Positions 55,911-64,000 of a DNA stretch of 64,000 bases are shown here, piece by piece. Within the stretch, counting starts at the first letter, position 1; each line of letters starts with the position of its first letter. Origin of the DNA: Zancudomyces culisetae (Eukaryota; Kickxellomycota; Harpellomycetes; Harpellales; Legeriomycetaceae); contig LSSK01000190.1 of assembly GCA_001969505.1 (NCBI GenBank), positions 1-64,000 on the forward strand. The letters run 5' to 3'. The translations under genes were made by a program, and so were the position numbers. The notes under the pieces were generated by a model, which saw only the letters and a program-made list of their open reading frames with translations, did not search any database and had not been told where the DNA came from.

Positions 55911-57216
55911 TTATAATGAGAACAAGCCTCTCTTTTGCTTTTTATCAATCGGTGTCACAGGTCGGTTTGTAGACATGAGCTTCTTCTTCTTTTCTTCCAA
56001 CTCAATGCGTTGTTTTTCTAGATTCACCTTCATTTCCTTGTGGCGGGCATAAAGTTCTTCTTCTGATTGCTTGAGTTTTGTTTCTTTCTCCTGGACCTTT
56101 TGTTGGAAGACAGCGTTCATTTCTGCCTCCATTTTCTGCATCTTAAGATCATGGAGTCTGCGCTCCTCCTCCAAATAAGCAGCTGGGTTGTATTCGCGGA
56201 ATACAGTATTGTCTTGAACATGCCCCATGGTGAACAGTTTCTGTGAGCGATGGTTCTCGTAGAGAACAGTATCAGTGGCATCTTTCAATTCGTTCATGTG
56301 AGTACAAATCAACATGCGACGGAGCTTGACAAAGTCATTATGGGATTCATTATCGACCTCAATAAGTCCCCAAGGATACTTGCGTCCACGAACTGTCTTT
56401 CCAGAATCGTTTTCATAGCTCTTGTCGCTGCCTATAACAGCAAATGGGATCTTGGCAAGCATGTCCTTGCAGTCAGCGACAGTTTCTGCATCGTCAAGAG
56501 GATCCCAGTTTGGCTTAAAGATTTGAATTTGGTGGTAGTTGATATCGGCCATAACTCGAGATTTGAAACCTGTAAGCTCATCCTGGGTCAAGGTGTCAGA
56601 CTTTGGGATTACAGGAATAAGATTAACTTTGGTGTGCAGTCGCTTCATGAATTCGATATCAATGGCTCTGAGCGAATGACCTGTTGGTTTGATGAAATAT
56701 ATCAACGCATCAATTCGATTGTCTGTTATCTTGTTCTTGATTACTCGGTTTTCCTGTCCCAAAAACGCATCGAACCTTGACTCTATGTTCTCCAAAATTG
56801 GCTTCCAGTTTTCCTCGTTGTTGATACTGTTGCCGAACCCTGGAGTATCCACCACTGTCAACCGCAGCTTGACTCCTCCTTCCTGTATTTCTGCACCCAT
56901 TGATGTTATCTCAACTCCTGTTTGCGCATCTACGACTGTTTCCTCCTTTATTGGGAAGATTTTTGTTTCAAACAAAGTGTTGATCAGTGTCGATTTTCCT
57001 ATTCCTGCCTCACCTATTTCATATTTTCATCAGTAGCTGTTATTTTGTGTTTCTCAAAGTATTAGACCCAGACGGAGTTATTAACATTATTCTCTTACCT
57101 ACTACCATGAGTGTGAAGGTGAAACCTCTCTTAATAGATTTGCGGTGAACTTGGTTTGGGAGATTGGCAAAGCCTACATACCCTTGTAGCTTCTTTTTTT
57201 GATTGCTCGCTTCCAT
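55911..57216 (-). CDS. Septin of the CDC3/AspB/Spn1 group
   Basis: Two exons, 57216-57099 and 57013-55911, give 406 residues. Septins form GTP-binding hetero-oligomeric filaments at the bud neck, septum and hyphal cortex. Exon 1 reads [20 protein letters not shown], which is specific to the CDC3/AspB group, and ends MVVG. The intron falls just before the P-loop GEAGIGKST (40-48). VVDTPGFG marks switch [14 protein letters not shown] is the G4-type motif, and [20 protein letters not shown] is the septin unique element region. A coiled coil at about 325-390 ([20 protein letters not shown]) ends in a basic tail. The P-loop is intact, so GTP binding is expected. G4 reads PKSD rather than the usual AKAD, a modest change. 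Confidence 0.95.
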
Positions 57217-57664
57217 TGCTTCACTACTGTGTTTTCAAATTTACTTTTACGGCTATCTAATCTGCGGTTTTAGGTGGTTTCTACCCAATGTAGCTTACCT
57301 TTATTGCTTATTTTTAGTTCCGCAAAAAAAAATACTTTAACCAAATTCTAGACTTGGAATTATACTTGAAGAAACAAAATCTTTTAAGAGAGTATAAAAT
57401 AAATTAAAATATACTTTCCAGATTTATTAATATGTAATTTTGTCGATTAAATTCTATCTTTATCTGTCAATAAAACCACCATGCTTCAATACATAAATAA
57501 CAAGAAAAATATCTATTATAAATGGTAAATAAATCAGAAACAAATGCAGTAATTAAAAAAAAAGAAAAGGGAAATGGTGTAAAATGTTAGGAACTGGGAA
57601 ACAGTTTTGATTTTCAAAGGAAAAGACGAGTGGTTAACCACCACAATTTCTGTTTATTATTTGA

Positions 57665-57739
57665 TTTTTACTTTTACTTTTATTTTATTTTATTTTTATT
57701 TTTATTTTTATTTTTATTTTTATTTTTATTTTTATTTTT
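57665..57739. repeat. T-rich microsatellite, mostly ATTTTT units
   Basis: Starts with CTTTTA units, passes to ATTTT and then to about eight ATTTTT units. Confidence 0.9.
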
Positions 57740-58534
57740 GTTTTCGCTTGTTTGAGTAATCGTTAGTAAAAAATTTTTTTTTCATTAGTTGCAAGGTTTT
57801 TGTACAAAAATACAACCCCACCTGAAAGACAGGGTTTTGTTTTTTCACTAAATGGGCTTTTTATGAAAGTAGCCAAAAAGAGCAGCGAAGGAAACACATG
57901 TATGCTAAGAGATACAAACAAATCTCGAAATAGTCACTAGATGCAGTGTTGTTTTTATGTAGCCTGGGCTAAGGCAGAATATCGGTATTTGAGACACCAG
58001 AAAGTATGAGGAGGGGAGGGGCGGAATTAGAAAAAAACACTGGTGAAGGCCGTAAATCATGATGAGTTTTAAGGAACCAATATACATAACCCCATCTAGC
58101 AATTTAATTTTTTTTTTCCTTTCTGGCACAAAAACTGTAGTCATAACCAAAATACTGCCCTATAGCCAGCACAAAATAAGACCTATACCATTAGAACTAA
58201 TACCCAAAGCATACGACGCCTGTATTTTGTACTGATTTGTTTATTTTTATTACTAAATCTCCGCTTCTTTTATGTTTGCTTTTATATAATACTCTATCCA
58301 CAAATATTCAATTGGAATTATCCCAAGTTGTACTAGCTTGGGAAAATAAAGCCGAGCAAGGCTGCATAGGCATCAAAATGTGAGGATTGAATAAACTTGG
58401 GATTTATAGACATCCTATTAGATGGTTTCTTTTTATTCGCTGGCTTAATATTTTTATCTTTATTTTTGCTTTTGCTTTTGCCATTGTTTTTGTTTTTGTT
58501 TGTGTTTGCGTTTGCGTTGATTTCGGCGCTAAAT

Positions 58535-58573
58535 TTGACTTGACTTGACTTGATTTGATTTGATTTGATTTGA
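58535..58573. repeat. TTGAC/TTGAT pentamer repeat
   Basis: About eight TTGAY pentamers, TTGAC on the left and TTGAT on the right, with two base types cleanly separated. Confidence 0.9.
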
Positions 58574-59654
58574 AATTCAGTTGGATTTATTCTACTTTTC
58601 CCCCCCATTCGTTAACTACTAAAACCAGAATAAATTGTCCACACTATACTTATCCCCTTTGCACCATTTTTAAAGGTCCCTTTGTTTTCTTTTCTTTTTT
58701 TGGGCACAAGATTTTCCTTATTTCTATTGGCTGGTAAATGTGTTCTCATTTAAAACCCGTTTATAGTGTTCTGACCACCAACAAAATCCACCGATTTTTC
58801 TTTATAGCAGAGTAAAACAAAATAAAGTAAAAAGTGTTTATATATTATGTAGTACCATCAGCTCACTCCAATTAAAACCAGCTTATGACATTTCCCCCTC
58901 CCCTCGCCAACCCTCCTCCATGCGAACCGTACTGTCCTTAGCCCATTTATTTCCTCCTCTAATACATCTAAAGGCTAATCTAGGCAATAAATAAGAACTG
59001 CTTAAGGGTTCACAAAAGGTTATATATCCCTTGTTCATTTCTCCTACTGGCTCACAAACAATTCACATGTATACCCTGATCTATCCTCAATAACTTGTGT
59101 ATATTTCATTTCCATATTTTGTCCCTATTCTTTATAGATACGAGAACATAGAATTTGCGAAATACTTGCACCTACAAATAATTTTGAACCCTTACTTTTC
59201 GAACTTGTATTGTTCAGTTACACCTGCTGCCATTTAGCCACAAAAAAAATGTAATAGAATAATAATAGCTGATCAGGGCCGTAAGAAATGTAGTACTGTT
59301 TAGTTACTGTCTACGTTTGAATGATATTCTTTGACTTTTTACCAATTACCCTCAAAGGTATTGGTTTATGGTCCCATAAATCAAATTGTATCAATAAATG
59401 CTATACACTTATACATGCCTCAACTACTTGCCATTTCAAAAAATTAAAGTACGCTAGATCCTAAATTCTTGGATCAACTTTCGACATTTTTTTTTCCATG
59501 TACACACTCCAAAAAATTTAATCTAAATACACAAAAATTAACAAAAAATAAACTTTTATTCAAAAGTATTAGTACACAAGAGATTTGGATATTTTTCCAG
59601 TTCTATACGGCGATTGTAACACTTGAAATAAACCAAGACACATAAAAGAGGATA

Positions 59655-60285
59655 ATGATCAAGGTTTTTAATTCCAGCGGAAGATTTATCCCGAAACGGT
59701 ATATTCGATACAACATTTCCATGATTCTGAAGGAACTAGGACTAGAAGAATACTCGGTTGGTGTAAAATTCACAACCAATGACGAAATTGCATATATTCG
59801 TTCCGCCTACTATACAAAGGATAATGCTAGTCCCACGGATATTTTGTCGTTTAGATTTAATGATGTAAGTTTAAACATTCCATAAATTCACTATATGTTC
59901 GGACGAAGGCGATAGAGAGACAGGTGAGGTGTGGTATGAATGATATTTAACAAATGATTAGAGATGAAAAATTATTGCAACTCTTGTGAAGAAATTTTTT
60001 GTTTTGAAAATTGCATAGTTTACAAGCCCGCGACAGATTCAGCAGACAAAAGATATACTAGAGATTAAAGATTTAGGAAACATGTACATAAGTCCAGAGC
60101 ACGCCAAAATCAAGCACGCTGAAGGGACAAGAGCAAACATGATTGACATAACAAACAAACTACTGATCCATGGAATACTACATTTATTTGGATACGACCA
60201 CAAAAGCGAAGAGGAATATATCGAAATGAGTAAAATAGAAGATAAACTAAATAAAATGTTTGCTATTATTGTGACATCTTGTTAA
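59655..60285 (+). CDS. YbeY-type rRNA maturation endoribonuclease
   Basis: Two exons, 59655-59864 and 60019-60285, give 158 residues, the usual YbeY size. YbeY is a zinc-dependent single-strand RNase used in bacterial 16S rRNA maturation and, in eukaryotes, in mitochondrial ribosome assembly. The metal site is complete: [19 protein letters not shown] gives H121, H125 and H131. The substrate-side motif reads [15 protein letters not shown], and [10 protein letters not shown] precedes the metal site. The conserved Arg of the bacterial YRgkd motif appears to be Lys here. The first 25 residues are basic and free of acids, so they could double as a mitochondrial signal. Its last 20 nt overlap the 3' end of the convergent aconitase gene. 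Confidence 0.9.
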
Positions 60286-62792
60286 GAGCAGAACCAGCCT
60301 TGAACCATTCAATTTGGTTTTCGTTGAAGGTATGGTTGACTTTGAATTCAACAGGTTTGCTACCATCCTTGCGGTTAAGGCGGATGGTGAGTTGTTGGCC
60401 TGGCTTGAAGTTAGACTCAAGGCCGACAATATCAATGCGGTCATCAGGGCGAATCAATTCATAATCGGCTGGGTTGGCGAAGGTAAGAGGCAGAACACCT
60501 TGCTTCTTGAGATTGGTTTCGTGGATACGAGCAAAGGATTTGACAAGGACAGCTACACCACCAAGGTGGCGGACTTCAAGAGCGGCATGCTCGCGAGATG
60601 AGCCTTCACCGTAGTTCTCGTCACCAATAACAACCCAAGGCAATCCTTGGGCCTTGTAGTAGCGGGCAGTTGCAGGAACGGCATCCCACTTATTGGTCAG
60701 CTGGTTGCGGACCTTGTTTGCCTCGCCGTTTTCAGCGTTGATGGCACCAATCAACATGTTGTTGGAGATGTTGTCAAGGTGACCTCTGAATTTGAGCCAA
60801 GGACCAGCCATGGAAATGTGGTCAGTAGTACATTTGCCCTTGGTCTTGATCAAGACAGCAGCGTTGGTGTAGTCCTTTCCAGACCATTTGGCGAATGGCT
60901 CAAGAAGCTGCAATCTGTTTGATGTTGGGCTGACCTTTACGTTCACTGTAGAGCGAGCTTCGAGTGCTGGTGGTGCTTGGTAGGTATCTTCACCCAAGTC
61001 AAATCCTTTGCTGGGCAATTCCTTACCAGCTGGTGGTGTGAACTTGAATGGCTTTCCGGATGGGGTGTCGAGAGAGTCAGTGAGAGGGTTGAAGTGCAAG
61101 GAGCCTCCGAACACCATAGCAGTGACAATTTCTGGGGATGCTACAAAGGCGTGTGTGGCTGGGTTTCCATCGTTTCTGCCAGTGAAGTTACGGTTGTATG
61201 AGGTTACAATGGTGTTTGGTGTTCCCTTTTCAACATCACTACGGTCCCATTGACCGATACATGGTCCACAAGCGTTGGCCAAAACAACACCTCCGGCTTC
61301 ACGGAAGGTCTCCAACAATCCATCACGCTCAGTGGTGGCTCTTACTTGTTCTGATCCTGGTGTGATTGTGAATCCAGACTTGGCCTTCAAGCCAGCATCC
61401 AAGGCCTGGCGAGCCAATGAAGCGGCACGGGTCATGTCTTCGTATGAACTGTTTGTGCATGATCCAATCAGACCAACGGACATCTTTTCTGGCCAGTTGT
61501 TCTTGATTGCTGTTTCCTTCATCTTGGAAATTGGTGTCATCAAGTCGGGTGTGAATGGTCCGTTGATTCTTGGCTCCAACTTGGACAAGTCGATTTCAAT
61601 CACCTGGTCGTATTGGTGACCCTCATCAGGTGTCAAGTGGTGGGAGAATGCCCTGGATGCATCAGCAATTGCTGCTCTGCTAGTTGCTCTCAAATATCTG
61701 TCCATACTTTCGGTGTATGGGAACATAGATGTAGTTGCTCCAATTTCAGCTCCCATGTTACAGATGGTTCCCATACCTGTGGCTGAAATACCATCAACTC
61801 CTGGTCCAAAGTATTCGACGATGGCTCCAGTTCCTCCCTTAACTGTCAAGATACCTGCAACTTCCAAAATCACATCCTTTGGTGATGCCCATCCTTGCAA
61901 CTTACCTGTAAGTTTGATTCCAATTGTCTTGGGGCATTTGAGTTCCCATGGAATTCCTGCCATAACGTCTACTGCATCAGCTCCTCCTACTCCGACTGCC
62001 ACGGCACCCAATCCTCCGGCATTTGGTGTGTGTGAGTCTGTTCCAATGATCAAGGCTCCTGGGAATGCATAGTTTTCTATTACAATCTGATGGATGATTC
62101 CTGAACCTGGCTTCCAGAATCCCAATCCGTATTTCGCGCATGCTGTCTGCAAGAAGTCGTATACTTCTCCGTTGACATCCTTTGCTACCTTTAGATCCTC
62201 TATGCCATTAACCTTGGCTTGAATCAAGTGATCGCAGTGCACTGAAGATGGAACTGCTACCTCTGGCATTCCTGCTGACATAAACTGGAGGATTGCCATT
62301 TGTGCTGTTGCATCCTGGCACACCACTCTGTCTGGTCTCAACTTCAGGTATGATTCTCCTCTAACTATATCTTGATTTGCTGCATCATCCAAGTGACCAT
62401 AAACGATCTTTTCGGACAAGGCCAAAGGTCTTCCCAGTCTATTTTTTTCGTGTTTTATAGATGTTTGAGATGGGTTATTTAATTAGATAAATGCTAGTAA
62501 CTAACCTCTTGCGTACAGTTGCAATATTTTCATCGATTTTTTTATAGTTAATGAACTTGTTCTTCTCAAGTCTCGACATCGAAACCTGTTGGGGTATTGT
62601 TGCAAAGCCCTTCTGGCCGACTACGCCATTGCGCAATCCCAATACACCACTCTTCTATATTGAATTAATAGTTTTTTGTTACTTTTGGTGTCCACATCTT
62701 GTGCACATCTAAACACCCGCTTATTTCTTTTGGCCGTCCTGTTATGCTATTCTTACCTTGATTGCTGAATTTACTGAAGCCTTGGAAAACAT
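60266..62792 (-). CDS. ACO1: Mitochondrial aconitase (aconitate hydratase)
   Basis: Isomerises citrate to isocitrate in the TCA cycle and carries a 4Fe-4S cluster. Three exons, 62792-62757, 62654-62506 and 62438-60266, give 785 residues. Exon 1 is just 12 codons ([12 protein letters not shown]) and starts the presequence, which continues [37 protein letters not shown] leads into [19 protein letters not shown]. Cluster cysteines are visible in [14 protein letters not shown] and [12 protein letters not shown]. Other family blocks are [35 protein letters not shown] and [19 protein letters not shown]. The high GC and clean codon choice compared with neighbours fit a highly expressed gene. Its stop codon lies 20 nt inside the end of YbeY on the other strand. 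Confidence 0.97.
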
Positions 62793-64000
62793 CTCTTTTA
62801 TACCAAACCCTTACTGGAATTCCAATATTGTTTTCAAATTAGTATATCAACAAATACTGTGCCAATATAATTAATATTTGAATTAAAAGCGTATATTGTC
62901 TTTAAAATTTTTTTTGTCTCCACAGCATATATATATTTTTTATCCGCTTTAAAACATTTTGCAATTTCTAAATATCATTTGAGGCTAATTGCTAATCTCC
63001 AAATCAATTAAACTAACAATCTCCTCACAACTTTCAAAAGCTCCACTAGATTTTAAGATGTAATACTTTTCTCGCTTCAGCCTATAGCAGATTTGTAACA
63101 CTTTTTTTTTTCCAGCTCCTTTACCACCCCTCCCTCTTTATTCGTTTCTCAAAATTACCTAAAATTCTATTTTATTTTACTTTATTTTATTCCACTTTTT
63201 TCGTCCGTCTGCTTTTTCTCGATTATTTTTTTTTTGTCTTTTCATTCATCCTCACAGCCTGCACTGGGAAGAGCAGCAATCAATAAATTGTGTTCAAACA
63301 GGTACATTGATAAAATCCAGCTAATTACTGGCTCGGTTTTTGGTGTAAGTGCTTAAAATACGCATCTGTTTCATTGCTCGTGTTTTTTTTTTCGTTTGAA
63401 AATTTTTTTTCTCATCCAAGCTGGGGATTTGATTAATGTTATCAGTTCTTTTAAATAAGAAAGATAAAGATGCTCAAATTTCAGAGAGGGGAGGGGGATT
63501 GGCTTGTGACAAATTCGGGGAACTACTGCTCTTTGTGATATCTAGCCTATCCCACCACTTGTGAAAAAGTAAAACAAAAATTAAAAAACTAAAAATGATC
63601 TCTTGTGCTCTGCAATTATCTTGAGTCATACTACGCCTGCAACATTCCCCCCCCCCACCTAGTATAACAGATACTTGGCTTATCTAAACCAATTAGTTAT
63701 CGTCGATATTTGCTCTCAGCACACTGTTTTTTTAAAGTTTAATCTACTGCGCGCTTGGTAAAACAGCACTATATTACATCATTTCTGTATGAACACAGAC
63801 CTTTGAGCCCATCCTTCTACGAGTATGTGAGAAAGATAATACTGGCATCAAAGAGGAGACAAAAAGTTTTAAAGCTGTCTTCAAAATATAACATTTATCT
63901 GGTACAACAATGTTCTAGTACTGCCTTATACGTAGTTCTTGTGTGTACACGGATAAGTCTGTATTCTTTCTATCTTTTGTATACCAGATAAGTTGTAATC
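62793..64000. other. Upstream region of aconitase to the right edge
   Basis: 1.2 kb, T-rich, presumably the ACO1 promoter. A TTTTATTTTAC-type repeat lies near 63168-63192 and a C run at 63648-63656. The frame at 63755-63991 starts at TTG and has no family features, so no gene is called. Confidence 0.5.

Larger units (their letters stand above)
57217..59654. promoter_or_regulatory. Divergent intergenic region, septin / YbeY
   Basis: 2.44 kb between divergent starts, with simple repeats at 57665-57739 and 58535-58573. A minus-strand frame at 58333-58608 (91 residues, ATG start) is Lys/Asn-rich and coded largely by the repeat, so I do not call it a gene. No RNA gene recognised. Confidence 0.45.

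Noticed and set aside
58333-58608. 91-codon reverse frame with an ATG start
   Set aside because: Lys/Asn-rich sequence produced largely by the pentamer repeat at 58535-58573; no conserved segment.

Overview
This window is eukaryotic nuclear DNA, almost certainly fungal. It is AT-rich, with higher GC in coding DNA. Genes lie on both strands as independent units without operons, and I could place 34 GT-AG introns by keeping conserved protein families in frame (most 60-140 nt, range 41-256). The gene set is fungal in character: a CDC3/AspB-type septin, a GT69 mannosyltransferase, a Pho8-type vacuolar alkaline phosphatase, an alpha-arrestin with PY motifs, eIF3h, squalene synthase and ATP12. CTG falls at conserved leucines (for example in THG1), so there is no sign of a CUG-recoding yeast. 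A YbeY gene, a many-exon CID gene and a LEA-2-domain membrane protein hint at an early-diverging lineage rather than a budding yeast, but I cannot place the organism by eye.

Layout. 1-3764 (-): large single-exon Rho-GEF running off the left edge. 7979-9129 (-): coiled-coil protein. 12243-13305 (+): adenylate kinase. 14317-16012 (+): CID protein of the Rtt103/RPRD type in ten small exons. 17015-19374 (+): CLC transporter, convergent with eIF3h at 19492-20757 (-). 21285-22385 (+): UFD1, whose first exon is only the start codon. 23648-23716 (-): a degenerate tRNA-Lys-like sequence. 25316-26617 (+): GT69 mannosyltransferase. 27755-29180 (+): ERG9. 29634-30829 (+): THG1, overlapping tail to tail with a FIT-family lipid enzyme at 30818-31516 (-). 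31964-33079 (-): alpha-arrestin. 35151-36905 (+): alkaline phosphatase. 37844-39169 (+): PEX19. 40086-40928 (-): LEA-2 membrane protein. 43095-44437 (-): PKA catalytic subunit. 46995-48011 (+): AHA1. 48150-49403 (-): ATP12. 49760-52080 (-): FMP25-like RCC1 protein. 54369-55007 (+): secreted CAP protein. 55911-57216 (-): septin. 59655-60285 (+): YbeY, overlapping tail to tail with mitochondrial aconitase at 60266-62792 (-). Several intergenic gaps are 2-4 kb long and hold only AT-rich DNA with simple repeats.

The genes are housekeeping functions spread over separate processes: mitochondrial biogenesis (ATP12, FMP25, YbeY, ACO1), lipid and sterol metabolism (ERG9, FIT), peroxisome import (PEX19), signalling and polarity (Rho-GEF, PKA, septin), proteostasis (UFD1, AHA1, arrestin) and RNA (THG1, CID protein, eIF3h). 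I see no gene cluster, mobile element or defence island, and no convincing undescribed multi-gene system. The points most worth a second look are small: an Asp at the proton-glutamate position of the CLC, a DMG in place of DFG in the PKA, two overlapping convergent gene pairs in otherwise loose DNA, the degenerate tRNA, and the unusual exon layouts of UFD1 and the CID gene.
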